A stretch of 31,441 nucleotides of DNA, taken from positions 1 to 31,441 of the forward strand of contig JABDBU010000001.1 in NCBI GenBank assembly GCA_013288455.1, written 5' to 3'. Source of the stretch: Gammaproteobacteria bacterium. Its GTDB lineage: Bacteria > Pseudomonadota > Gammaproteobacteria > Diplorickettsiales > Diplorickettsiaceae. Positions 23,569 to 31,441 of the stretch are shown piece after piece. The notes beneath the pieces are model-generated. The model ran no database searches. It saw nothing but the letters and a program-made list of their open reading frames with translations, and was not told the DNA's origin. A program made the translations under genes and the position numbers. How positions within the stretch are numbered: position 1 is the first letter of the stretch; each line of letters opens with the position of its first letter.

Positions 23569-24528
23569 GTGTCAGAGATGATGATCTTTACTGGAAATGC
23601 CAACTGCGTTCTCGCCGAAAAGGTAGTGGAACATTTAAACATGGAATTAGGAAAAACCACTGTCGGACGTTTCAGTGACGGTGAAATTATCGTAGAAATT
23701 TTACAAAATGTGCGTGGCCAGGATGTCTTCATTATACAACCCACCTGCCCACCGGTGAATGATAACTTAATGGAATTAATCATTATAGCTGATGCGCTGC
23801 GTCGAGCATCTGCCAAGCGTATTACGGCAGTGATTCCTTATTTTGGTTACGGACGCCAAGATCGACGCATCCGCTCCTCTCGTGTCCCTATCACGGCTAG
23901 AGTCGTCGCCGATATGATCACGACCGTCGGCATCACTCGGATATTAACAGTTGACCTACATGCTGATCAAATCCAAGGTTTTTTCAACATACCTGTTGAT
24001 AATGTCTATGCCACTCCAGAAATTTTAAGCGATATTCAGGCCAGGCATCTTTATAAAGCAGCGGATCCACTCATTGTTGTTTCTCCCGATGTAGGTGGCG
24101 TGGTACGTGCCAGAGCTATTGCGAAACGGCTGAATGACACGGATATTGCCATCATTGATAAACGCCGTGTCGGTCCTAATAAAACCGAGGTCATGCACGT
24201 CATTGGTGACGTCAAGGATAGAAATTGTTTATTAGTAGATGATATTGTCGATACAGGTGGCACTTTATGCTTAGCCGCTCAATCTTTAAAAAAAAATGGT
24301 GCTAAGGGAGTAATGGCTTATTGCACGCATCCAATTTTATCAGGAGACGCTATTCAAGCAATAGAAGCTTCCTGTATCAACGAATTGGTCGTAACGGACA
24401 CCATCCCCTTACATGAGCAAGCCAAACGATGTAAAAAAATCAGTCAACTAAGTTTAAGTAGCATGTTGGCTCAGACCATCTGCCGCCTGAATAACGAAGA
24501 ATCTGTTAGTTCGATGTTTGTCGATTAA
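23569..24528 (+). CDS. prs: Ribose-phosphate pyrophosphokinase
   Basis: A 319-residue enzyme making PRPP from ribose 5-phosphate and ATP, the precursor for nucleotides, His, Trp and NAD. It shows MMIFTGNANCVLAEKV, GRFSDGEIIVEI, the ATP-site PYFGYGRQDRR, LTVDLHADQIQGFF, and the PRPP loop LLVDDIVDTGGTL. The end LNNEESVSSMF is the family end, so it is complete. The GTG at 23569 follows AAGGGG by seven bases and is preferred to the ATG at 23578. Confidence 0.97.
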   Translation: MSEMMIFTGNANCVLAEKVVEHLNMELGKTTVGRFSDGEIIVEILQNVRGQDVFIIQPTCPPVNDNLMELIIIADALRRASAKRITAVIPYFGYGRQDRRIRSSRVPITARVVADMITTVGITRILTVDLHADQIQGFFNIPVDNVYATPEILSDIQARHLYKAADPLIVVSPDVGGVVRARAIAKRLNDTDIAIIDKRRVGPNKTEVMHVIGDVKDRNCLLVDDIVDTGGTLCLAAQSLKKNGAKGVMAYCTHPILSGDAIQAIEASCINELVVTDTIPLHEQAKRCKKISQLSLSSMLAQTICRLNNEESVSSMFVD

Positions 24529-24589
24529 TCCCTCAGCACAACATCACAGACTGTGGTTTCAACATGGGAATCCAGCTGTCATCAAAAAA

Positions 24590-24618
24590 TTGCCAAACCT
24601 AACATTCTAGTTTACCCT
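24590..24618 (+). promoter_or_regulatory. Promoter of tRNA-Ser (GGA)
   Basis: TTGCCA (24590-24595), a 17-base spacer and TACCCT (24613-24618) precede the tRNA by 19 bases, followed by a GC-rich stretch (gacggcc). The -10 is a weak match. Confidence 0.5.
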
Positions 24619-24637
24619 GACGGCCGTTCCTAACGCC

Positions 24638-24728
<91 letters not shown>

Positions 24729-24750
24729 GTTTCTAATACTCGAATCTTAT

Positions 24751-24780
24751 TTGCTAACCAGCCTGCAAAAGCTTTATAAT
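24751..24780 (+). promoter_or_regulatory. Promoter upstream of the 4.5S RNA gene
   Basis: TTGCTA (24751-24756), an 18-base spacer and a perfect TATAAT (24775-24780). It would start transcription near 24787, ~50 bases before the mature 4.5S RNA, leaving a leader to be removed. It shares its -35 with the tRNA(CAU) and tRNA-Lys promoters. Confidence 0.6.
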
Positions 24781-24837
24781 AAATCGCCTCTAAAAATTAG
24801 AAATACAGGCAGTTATAGAAGGCTCTAAACAAAGCGT

Positions 24838-24956
24838 ATGGTGGTTGTATTGGTCCCTTCGCAGCGCAAAGCAGCGAACCCCGTCAGATCCGGAAGGAAG
24901 CAGCGGTAGTTGTAGACGCGGGTGCCGAAATATGGCTGGTACAACTGCCGCCATTC
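24838..24956 (+). ncRNA. ffs: 4.5S signal recognition particle RNA
   Basis: The universally conserved SRP domain IV is present: GTCAGATCCGGAAGGAAGCA, followed by GCGGGTGCCG on the returning strand. The ends pair (ATGGTGGTTGTA with TACAACTGCCGCCAT, allowing bulges), giving the long hairpin of bacterial 4.5S RNA. With Ffh it targets membrane proteins to the translocon. It lies 20 bases before dnaX, as in several gammaproteobacteria. Ends are estimated from the pairing. Confidence 0.93.
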
Positions 24957-24975
24957 AAGGGGATTGTGACACATT

Positions 24976-26574
24976 GTGAGTTACCAAGTCCTTGCTAGAA
25001 AGTATCGACCTCGTTCTTTTACTCAGTTCATAGGGCAGGACTCTATCTGCCGCATCTTAAAAAATGCATTACAAAGTAAACGAATTCATCATGCATACCT
25101 CTTTACGGGGCCTCGTGGCGTTGGCAAAACTACCTTAGCACGACTATTAGCCAAGTGCTTGAACTGTCGAGAAAGCGTAACAGCTGAACCCTGTGATCAG
25201 TGTACAAACTGCCACGCTATCAATGAAAATCGGTTTATCGATCTCATTGAAGTGGATGCTGCCTCACGGACTAAAGTGGAAGATACCCGCGATCTGCTAG
25301 CAGATATTCACTACGTTCCTAGTCAAGGACGTTACAAAATCTACCTAATTGATGAAGTACACGCGCTTTCTGCAAATAGTATCAATACGTTTTTAAAAAA
25401 ACTTGAAGAACCGCCACCACATGTTGTTTTTCTGTTAGCGACAACCGATCCACAGCGCTTGCCAACGACTATTCTTTCACGTTGTCTACAATTTCATCTG
25501 AAGGCACTGTCTATCGATCAGATCCATCAACATCTCGCCACTGTCTCGCAAAATGAAAGCGTCACTTATGAGATGGGAGCATTACAAGCACTAGGCCAAG
25601 CTGCACGCGGCAGCCTACGCGATGCTTTAAGTTTATTAGATCAGGCCATTGCCTATAGTAATGGCCATCTGACTGAACGAGATATGAAAATCCTACTCGG
25701 TAGTACCGCTACGGTAGAGATCAGCACACTACTTAAGGCACTGATTGCTCATAGTAGTGAGCAGCTTTGGTCGATTAAGGAAGAATTGAGCGCACAGGCT
25801 GTGGATTTCATACAAGTAACTGATGAGCTACTCACCCTATTGCATCGTATTGCACTGGCTCAAGTATTGCCCGAGGAATTCAGCCGATCCGATGAAACGA
25901 TCCAACAAATTTCACAACAACTCTCCCCAGAGGATACACAACTTTACTATCAGATCGTTTTACGGAGTCGGCAAGATCTAACGCTGGCGCCAACTCCATG
26001 CTTAGGTTTTGAAATGATGTTATTGAGGATGTTAGCCTTTATACCGTTGAACGACAGCCTAAACCATGTAGCAGAAGAAATACATCCAACTGATAAGCTG
26101 CTGCCCGTTCCTTTAGAAAAAAATCCTCCACTGATGGAGTCTACAGAACCGATAAAGGCTACGGAACTCGATAACACAATAGAAAATGCCGTAGTAGACT
26201 GGACCCGTATAGTTAAACAATTAAATTTAACGGGCATAACCCATACTTTTGCCCATCAATGTGTTTTACAAAGCTACACCAATAACCACGTTACGTTATT
26301 ACTGGATCCTAAGCAAACTGCACTACATACATCGAAACAAGAAGAAAAACTAGCTCAAGCCCTCTCCCGTTTCTTTGGCAAGCCTATCACTTTATCGATT
26401 CGGCTTGGGAACAGCAACATACCGACACCTGCACACTATGAACAACAACAAAAATTCCAGCGATTGCAGCGCACCACCGAAATTTTAGGGAAGGATCCTA
26501 CAGTTCAAGCTATTATCAAGACATTTGGCAGTAAGTTGCATTCCGGATCTATCCAATTTCTGGACAAAGATTGA
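24976..26574 (+). CDS. dnaX: DNA polymerase III subunits tau/gamma
   Basis: A 532-residue clamp-loader ATPase. It starts at GTG with the family's SYQVLARKYRPRSFTQFIGQ. Walker A is GPRGVGKT (45-52), the zinc Cys are 64, 73, 76 and 79, the Walker B region is LIDEVHALS, and the SRC motif is in ILSRCLQFH. Domain III ends near residue 375, after which a variable tau-specific part follows, shorter than in E. coli tau (643 residues). Seven A bases at 26117-26123, just after domain III, could allow a -1 shift giving a ~399-residue gamma-like product. It is followed by ybaB and recR, the standard order. Confidence 0.96.
   Translation: MSYQVLARKYRPRSFTQFIGQDSICRILKNALQSKRIHHAYLFTGPRGVGKTTLARLLAKCLNCRESVTAEPCDQCTNCHAINENRFIDLIEVDAASRTKVEDTRDLLADIHYVPSQGRYKIYLIDEVHALSANSINTFLKKLEEPPPHVVFLLATTDPQRLPTTILSRCLQFHLKALSIDQIHQHLATVSQNESVTYEMGALQALGQAARGSLRDALSLLDQAIAYSNGHLTERDMKILLGSTATVEISTLLKALIAHSSEQLWSIKEELSAQAVDFIQVTDELLTLLHRIALAQVLPEEFSRSDETIQQISQQLSPEDTQLYYQIVLRSRQDLTLAPTPCLGFEMMLLRMLAFIPLNDSLNHVAEEIHPTDKLLPVPLEKNPPLMESTEPIKATELDNTIENAVVDWTRIVKQLNLTGITHTFAHQCVLQSYTNNHVTLLLDPKQTALHTSKQEEKLAQALSRFFGKPITLSIRLGNSNIPTPAHYEQQQKFQRLQRTTEILGKDPTVQAIIKTFGSKLHSGSIQFLDKD
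26118..26140 (+). promoter_or_regulatory. Possible frameshift or slippage site in dnaX
   Basis: A-AAA-AAT in the zero frame (codons 381-383), within a run of seven A, is followed almost directly by a hairpin CTCCA-CTGA-TGGAG (26126-26139). A -1 shift reaches TAA at 26172-26174 after 16 codons. The hairpin is closer than in the E. coli dnaX signal, so transcriptional slippage is an alternative. Confidence 0.4.
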
Positions 26575-26623
26575 TTCTAATGATAAAAACGAGTGATTGT
26601 CACCCAGGGGAGGATAAATAAGC

Positions 26624-26956
26624 ATGACCATGAAAATTGATATCGATAACCTTTTGAAACAAGCACAGGACATGCAGTCAAAAATGCAGTCCGCTCAAGA
26701 AGCGCTAGGAAACGTCATTGTTACGGGAGAAGCTGGTGGTGGATTACTCAAAATTGACATAGACGGTAAACACACTGTTCGATCTATCTGGTTGAACCCT
26801 ACGCTGCTACAAGAAAGTAAGGAGTTTATAGAAGAATTATTGGTTAGCGCATTTAATAATGCACTAGCAAAGGTCGAAAAAGCCTCACGTCAAAAATTAA
26901 GTGATATAACAGCACAAATTCAAGCAACACTTACTGACAATATAACAGAAGCTTGA
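26624..26956 (+). CDS. ybaB: YbaB/EbfC nucleoid-associated protein
   Basis: A 110-residue DNA-binding dimer. LLKQAQDMQSKMQSAQEALG forms the first helix. GEAGGGLLKIDIDGKHTVRS is the family's sheet region, then a helix with LVSAFNNALAKVEK. Its exact role is uncertain; it coats DNA and is always near dnaX-recR. GGGGAGG lies ten bases before the ATG; a second ATG two codons in is possible. It starts 50 bases after dnaX. Confidence 0.95.
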   Translation: MTMKIDIDNLLKQAQDMQSKMQSAQEALGNVIVTGEAGGGLLKIDIDGKHTVRSIWLNPTLLQESKEFIEELLVSAFNNALAKVEKASRQKLSDITAQIQATLTDNITEA

Positions 26957-26973
26957 GCAAGTGAATTTTACTG

Positions 26974-27573
26974 ATGATGGTTTTTAGTCCATTAATCACA
27001 CAGCTTATTGCGAGTCTACGCTGTTTACCAGGCGTTGGACCCAAGTCTGCGCAGCGCATGGCCTTCCATGTACTAGAAAATGCTAGGTCAGATGGATCAC
27101 AATTAGCCAAGGCCCTTGTTCAAGCTATTCAAAAAGTCGGAAATTGTGAGCAATGCCGCAGTTTAAGTGAAACACAAATTTGCGCACTATGCGCTAATAG
27201 CAGTAGAGACGGCACTCTACTCTGCGTTGTGGAAACGCCGATTGACGTGATGGCTATAGAGCAAACTGCTAGTTATCGTGGCCATTACTTTGTGCTCATG
27301 GGACGTTTGTCACCTTTAGATGGCATTGGACCAGAAGATATTGGCATTGGACACTTTATAAAGCGGCTCAACAAAAATCCACCACAGGAAGTTATTTTAG
27401 CCACAAACCCGACAGTAGAAGGTGAAGCAACAGCGCATTACCTTGCAGAATTGATCAAACAACAAGGTATAAAGATCAGCCGCATAGCCCACGGCGTCCC
27501 CTTGGGCAGTGAGCTCGAGTTTGTCGATGGCAACACCTTAGCTCGGTCACTTCAGTTCCGCACAGTAGTTTAG
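26974..27573 (+). CDS. recR: Recombination protein RecR
   Basis: A 199-residue protein that, with RecO/RecF, loads RecA at gapped DNA. LRCLPGVGPKSAQRMAFHVL is the helix-hairpin-helix, CEQCRSLSETQICALC the four-Cys zinc finger, LLCVVETPIDVMAIEQT opens the Toprim domain and ATNPTVEGEATAHYLAE carries its conserved end. Length is typical (E. coli 201). Two adjacent ATG codons are possible starts. It is convergent with the LssY-type gene across ~90 bases in which I see no clear terminator. Confidence 0.96.
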   Translation: MMVFSPLITQLIASLRCLPGVGPKSAQRMAFHVLENARSDGSQLAKALVQAIQKVGNCEQCRSLSETQICALCANSSRDGTLLCVVETPIDVMAIEQTASYRGHYFVLMGRLSPLDGIGPEDIGIGHFIKRLNKNPPQEVILATNPTVEGEATAHYLAELIKQQGIKISRIAHGVPLGSELEFVDGNTLARSLQFRTVV

Positions 27574-27662
27574 ATTCGTCAATTTCCCTTGGTAATTAAT
27601 ATACGACTGAATCGCTTGGTGGTAAGGTCAACCCCCCATTTTTAGTTACATGAAGTAGTTTT

Positions 27663-29681
27663 TCAATGAGACCTACTTATCAAAAGCATTGCTGTATGCG
27701 CAGATGGCAACGGGACACGCTTTACACGATAAAGTTGTAGGTCCTTTTGTAGCAGATTATCGGCAGATGCTAAATAGACAACATGTGACTTCTGTAGAGG
27801 CTGAAACTGTAAGTGCCAGGTCTTTTGGTAGTGAGCGATTCCTAGCCACAGAGGTGTGCCATTACTAAATTGTGTATGAGCTCTCCAGAGTTTTAAAACT
27901 AATAAAGTATGAGTGCTCTGGTAATATTTTAGCATGGTTAAAGCGGGTTTTTCTCCAGCGTTATCCGATATAAATGGAGGGGTAAACGAATCGTGCTGAC
28001 GTAAACTCAGCTGATAAAGTGTCGTTAAAAACTTTGCCTTATGGAGTGTGTGCCAGCCGCGTTTTTCCAAGTGGTGTTGAATATTAGGTAGTGTTTCAGC
28101 CCATTGAATATTCAGCGTTTCTATGGGTTTTCCAAAACGATTCATCCGGTAAATAGGTTTTTGTTGTTTTGCATGTTGCCACCAGTCACGGATGTCTAGC
28201 ACCGATTTAGGTGCTACATACAGGCGATAATTTTGCAGTTGTTGAGGGTATTCGTGAATAAGATTAGCCCCCCACAAAATGAAAAGAACGACAAAACCGA
28301 TGACGCCAAGTTTGGTAGCTGAGAATGCATTACGTTGCCTTTTTCGCCGATACGAAAGTGTGACACCCGTGACAAGGCTCATACCTAAGAAAACACCACC
28401 AATAATATCGGTCAACCAGTGAGCGGTTAAGTAAATTCTAGAAAATAGGTTTAAAAAAACAATGAATAAAATTAGTCCATAAAGCAGCATTCGCCAGGAT
28501 TGTACAGCATAATTTCCGACGGTTAACACAGCAAAAAATCCCAGCAGTGCGACACTGCTAACCGCGTGTCCACTGGGAAATGATGCGCCCGCAGGCGTAT
28601 GCATTAAACCATGAGGACGAGGCAATTGTATTGTATATTTAAAAATGTCTACTAATCCGAAGTTCAAAAGTCCGAGAATACCCCAGTGTAATGCGGTCCA
28701 AAAATTACGTTTAAATAGCAAAACTGCCAGGACAATGGCCCAAAAACCACATAACACACGCGGGCTAAGTTCCGTTATCGCAATAAAAAATTTGTCTAAT
28801 GTAGGTTGCCTAAGACTTCGCATGAAGTAATAAATAGGTTCATTGACATAGGTCGCTACGCTATGGAAGGAAGTACCAAAGGCTAGTAATAGAAATGCTA
28901 AAAATAAAAAAATACTGCACAAAGCCAGCGTGAATTGCTTATGTGATTCTGGGAAACGAGGATCTATAAGAAGGGATGCCAATGATCTAAATCGCTGATG
29001 ATGACATGAAAAGCTCCATAAATAAGCAATTTGCTTGTTTAATAAATGGCTAAACCAGGCATAACAGGATTGTATGGAAGACTTTATAGAAGCGTATAGC
29101 AACCAGGAAAATAATAAAAGCAAAATGACGAAGAAGATGAGTTTAATAGCAACATCGGGAGGTAACTGCTGTGAAGCCTGGCCCAGTAGTATGCCGGGCA
29201 GCATGTAGATGGGCACCCAAGCAATAGCAGCAATGATGTCAGCAATGAGAAATTGGCGATAAGGCATACGTACCACGCCAGCAATGAAGGGTAACACGGC
29301 ACGAATGGGACCCATGAAACGTCCAACAAAAATACTTTTACCACCGTGTTTTTCAAAAAATGTTTTTCCTTTTTGCAAAAGTTTGGGGTAACGATGAAAT
29401 AATCGGAAAGTAGAGGTGCGTTCATAGTAATGGGAACCTATCCAAAAACTTAAAACATCTCCCGCAATGGCGCCTACGATTGCCCACAAACTAATACTAG
29501 TAAATTTTAATACGCCGATTCCAATTAAAGTTCCTATTGATGTCATAAAGACAGTGCCGGGAACCACAAGGCCTACAATCACCAAACATTCGAAAAAAGC
29601 GATCACACACGTCACCAAGCCAGCTACGAGCGAATGAACTTGCAGCCAATCAAAAAAAGGTTTGATATCAATCAATGTCAT
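27663..29681 (-). CDS. DedA-PAP2-LssY fusion membrane protein
   Basis: A 672-residue protein with three parts. Residues ~1-200 are a DedA (SNARE-associated/VTT) domain, with VPGTVF and the GRFMGPIRAVLPFIAG motif. Residues ~255-445 are a PAP2 phosphatase domain with all three motifs: K-x6-RP (KYTIQLPRPHG), PSGH (FPSGHAVS) and SR-x5-H-x3-D (SRIYLTAHWLTD), so it looks active. The remainder matches the LssY C-terminal domain, named after the Legionella lss type I secretion locus. It probably handles lipid phosphates such as undecaprenyl or phosphatidic species at the inner membrane. The ATG at 29681 shares its A with the lipA stop (TGATG), so translation is coupled; a TTG one codon upstream is less likely. 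Confidence 0.88.
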   Translation of the reverse strand: MTLIDIKPFFDWLQVHSLVAGLVTCVIAFFECLVIVGLVVPGTVFMTSIGTLIGIGVLKFTSISLWAIVGAIAGDVLSFWIGSHYYERTSTFRLFHRYPKLLQKGKTFFEKHGGKSIFVGRFMGPIRAVLPFIAGVVRMPYRQFLIADIIAAIAWVPIYMLPGILLGQASQQLPPDVAIKLIFFVILLLLFSWLLYASIKSSIQSCYAWFSHLLNKQIAYLWSFSCHHQRFRSLASLLIDPRFPESHKQFTLALCSIFLFLAFLLLAFGTSFHSVATYVNEPIYYFMRSLRQPTLDKFFIAITELSPRVLCGFWAIVLAVLLFKRNFWTALHWGILGLLNFGLVDIFKYTIQLPRPHGLMHTPAGASFPSGHAVSSVALLGFFAVLTVGNYAVQSWRMLLYGLILFIVFLNLFSRIYLTAHWLTDIIGGVFLGMSLVTGVTLSYRRKRQRNAFSATKLGVIGFVVLFILWGANLIHEYPQQLQNYRLYVAPKSVLDIRDWWQHAKQQKPIYRMNRFGKPIETLNIQWAETLPNIQHHLEKRGWHTLHKAKFLTTLYQLSLRQHDSFTPPFISDNAGEKPALTMLKYYQSTHTLLVLKLWRAHTQFSNGTPLWLGIAHYQKTWHLQFQPLQKSHVVYLASADNLLQKDLQLYRVKRVPLPSAHTAMLLISRSH

Positions 29682-30628
29682 CAACTTACATTTTCTCCAG
29701 CTGCCTGCTTATCCGCATGGTAGGAAGATCGCACCAATGGGCCACTAGCTATGCGTGTAAAGCCCATTTGTTTTGCTAACTCGCCAAGATCTTTAAATTC
29801 TTGTGGGGTGACATAACGTGCAACTGGGAAGTGATGTCGACTGGGAGCAAGATATTGACCTAACGTGAGCATCTCTACTTTGTATCTACGTAGATCTTGC
29901 ATGACTGCCTTAATTTCGTCCAAGGTCTCGCCCAATCCCAACATCAGTCCAGATTTTGTGGGTATCCCCGGAAAACGCTTTTTAAATTCCAATAACAAAG
30001 TCAATGACCATGTATAGTCTGATCCAGGACGTGCTTGCTTATATAATCGAGGAACCGTTTCGATGTTATGATTAAATACATCGGGTAATGCAGAGGCAAT
30101 GGTGTTTAAGGCAATTTCCATACGTCCTCTAAAATCAGGGACAAGTATCTCTATGATGATAGAGGGAGAGGCTCGGCGCAAAGCAAGTAAAGAGTCCACA
30201 AAGTGACCCGCGCCACCGTCTCTTAAATCATCTCTGTCAACCGATGTGATGACGACATAACGTAAGCCCATCTGCTGCACCGTTTTAGCTAAGTTTTCAG
30301 GCTCATTAGGATCCAGCGGATCGGGTCGCCCGTGGGCTACATCACAAAATGTGCAACGTCGAGTACATTTGTCGCCCATGATCATAAAGGTCGCTGTACC
30401 GTGGCTGAAGCATTCACTGAGATTGGGGCAAGACGCTTCTTCACATACCGTGTGCAAACGATTTTCTCGTAATTTATTTTTTAGTCGATCAACAGCAGGC
30501 GTTGTGGCTAATTTAATACGTATCCACTCTGGTTTACGTAGAGGCTCTGTCACTTCGATTTTTATCGGAATGCGAGCCATTTTTGCGGCACCACGTTGCT
30601 TTTGTCCAGGATCTAGCATTTGGGTCAT
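29681..30628 (-). CDS. lipA: Lipoyl synthase
   Basis: A 315-residue radical-SAM enzyme that inserts two sulfurs into octanoyl chains on lipoyl domains of pyruvate and 2-oxoglutarate dehydrogenases and the glycine cleavage system. The auxiliary cluster Cys are in CEEASCPNLSEC, the radical-SAM CxxxCxxC in CTRRCTFC, and the closing RSSY motif (GPLVRSSYHAD) supplies the serine ligand of the auxiliary cluster. Start choice is uncertain: ATG codons at 30628, 30619 and 30580 are possible and none has a strong ribosome site. It lies 51 bases after lipB. Confidence 0.96.
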   Translation of the reverse strand: MTQMLDPGQKQRGAAKMARIPIKIEVTEPLRKPEWIRIKLATTPAVDRLKNKLRENRLHTVCEEASCPNLSECFSHGTATFMIMGDKCTRRCTFCDVAHGRPDPLDPNEPENLAKTVQQMGLRYVVITSVDRDDLRDGGAGHFVDSLLALRRASPSIIIEILVPDFRGRMEIALNTIASALPDVFNHNIETVPRLYKQARPGSDYTWSLTLLLEFKKRFPGIPTKSGLMLGLGETLDEIKAVMQDLRRYKVEMLTLGQYLAPSRHHFPVARYVTPQEFKDLGELAKQMGFTRIASGPLVRSSYHADKQAAGENVS

Positions 30629-30679
30629 GGGTTCATTGAATGTTGGTAATTGAATGAGGATAATTCTAGCATAGAGCGC

Positions 30680-31330
30680 TTATACAAAGGGCAGCTTTAT
30701 TTGATCTTTGTGTAGCTCCAATTTATCCGTTAGCTGTGTACCAAAAGCATGTGCTACCATCTTTAAATCGCTTGGTCCACCTAAGTCGGAAAGTTGTGTG
30801 ACGGCCAATTGGCTGAATCCACATGGATTGATCCCTAAAAATGGTTGTAGATCCATAGCGACATTAAAAGCGAGACCGTGATAACAATAACCACGGTGAA
30901 TACGAAGGCCGATCGATGCGATTTTTGCAGCATTGACATAGACACCGGGAGCGTCTTTTTTAGCTTCGGCAAAGATCGCGTAGCCCGCAAGGAAATCGAT
31001 AACTGTGTCTTCGAGTAAAGTGATCAGTGCTCGTACACTTAGGTTTAAGCGCCGAAGATTGAGTAAAGGATAAACGACAAGCTGGCCAGGACCATGGTAA
31101 GTGACTTGGCCTCCTCTATTTGTTTTTGTGACAGGAATGCTGCCAGGATTAAGGACGTGCTCCAATTTCCCTGCCTGGCCTAGGGTGTAAACAGGATCAT
31201 GTTCAATTAACCAAATTTCATCTGGTGTTTCGAATGTGCGTTGTTCGGTAAATAAACGCATGGCCCGAGCCACACATATGTATTCGCTACGGCTTAACGG
31301 TTTCACAATAAATTGATTGGCCAGAGTCAT
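30680..31330 (-). CDS. lipB: Octanoyl-[acyl-carrier-protein]:protein octanoyltransferase
   Basis: A 216-residue enzyme that moves octanoate from acyl carrier protein to lipoyl domains, the step before LipA. RGGQVTYHGPGQLVVYPLL, the Lys in KIASIGLRI and the nucleophilic Cys in GINPCG are all present, in YHGLAFNV context. With lipA directly after it, the cell can make lipoate from its own fatty acids. Confidence 0.96.
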   Translation of the reverse strand: MTLANQFIVKPLSRSEYICVARAMRLFTEQRTFETPDEIWLIEHDPVYTLGQAGKLEHVLNPGSIPVTKTNRGGQVTYHGPGQLVVYPLLNLRRLNLSVRALITLLEDTVIDFLAGYAIFAEAKKDAPGVYVNAAKIASIGLRIHRGYCYHGLAFNVAMDLQPFLGINPCGFSQLAVTQLSDLGGPSDLKMVAHAFGTQLTDKLELHKDQIKLPFV

Positions 31331-31369
31331 GATATAAAAGTAGGCTAGTTGTTGGGTATTACCGCAGAG

Positions 31370-31375
31370 ATTATA
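31370..31375 (-). promoter_or_regulatory. Candidate -10 element upstream of lipB
   Basis: A perfect TATAAT on the minus strand, 39 bases before the lipB ATG. No good -35 is seen at 16-18 bases. Confidence 0.35.
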
Positions 31376-31441
31376 TAAAATTTCAACCTCGGTTGCTGAA
31401 TTTCTGGTAAAATTTTCTTTGCCTTATTTTTGGCTAAATAC

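Noticed and set aside
25389..25402. Second A-rich slippery run in dnaX
   Set aside because: It falls in the conserved FLKKLEEPP core; a shift there would remove domains needed for any clamp-loader form.

Overview
The window reads as the chromosome of an AT-rich gammaproteobacterium. The gene orders uvrY-uvrC-pgsA-tRNA(Gly,Cys,Leu), rnr-rlmB, pheS-pheT-ihfA, ffs-dnaX-ybaB-recR and lipB-lipA are gammaproteobacterial. An LssY-type protein, an ankyrin-repeat remnant and compact operons point towards Legionellales (Coxiella/Rickettsiella/Legionella relatives). That placement is inference from content, not from a search.

Bases 1-8,700 form an accessory block. It opens with a GNAT acetyltransferase, followed by the last ~39 codons of a tyrosine-recombinase integrase, a tRNA with anticodon CAU, a broken phage capsid gene, a 5'-truncated ankyrin-repeat gene and another short coding-like relic. 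This decayed prophage or integrative-element debris precedes a two-gene locus. The first gene encodes an 833-residue protein with the sparse motifs of the glutamine synthetase/glutamate-cysteine ligase (amidoligase) fold. The second, 36 bases downstream, encodes a 559-residue protein made of two copies of a unit, each with two membrane helices plus a divergent GGDEF/Cas10-like palm domain (GGDD and GGDE). I recognise no described system with this pairing; it is the best candidate for something new here. An ABC exporter follows on the opposite strand, bracketed by a perfect 15-bp direct repeat and ended by tRNA-Lys.

Bases 8,700-22,520 are almost all minus-strand housekeeping genes. Reading 5' to 3' on that strand: rsmE; rnr, rlmB, a small Cys-rich membrane protein and tadA; tRNA-Ser(UGA), uvrY/gacA, uvrC, pgsA and tRNA-Gly, -Cys, -Leu; fdxA; tsaB, a Trm112-like protein, pheS, pheT, ihfA; and tRNA-Lys from its own promoter. 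The content is mainly tRNA charging and modification, RNA decay and processing, DNA repair and phospholipid synthesis.

Bases 22,590-27,573 are plus-strand: lolB, tRNA-Gln, prs, tRNA-Ser(GGA), 4.5S SRP RNA, dnaX, ybaB and recR. The ispE gene usual between lolB and prs, and the rplY-pth pair usual after prs, are not there. dnaX carries a run of seven A bases that could give a short gamma-type product of ~399 residues.

Bases 27,663-31,441 return to the minus strand with lipB, lipA and a DedA-PAP2-LssY fusion whose start codon overlaps the lipA stop. Two of the eight tRNA genes lack an encoded CCA end, and several stable-RNA genes share a TTGCTA/TACAAT-type promoter.
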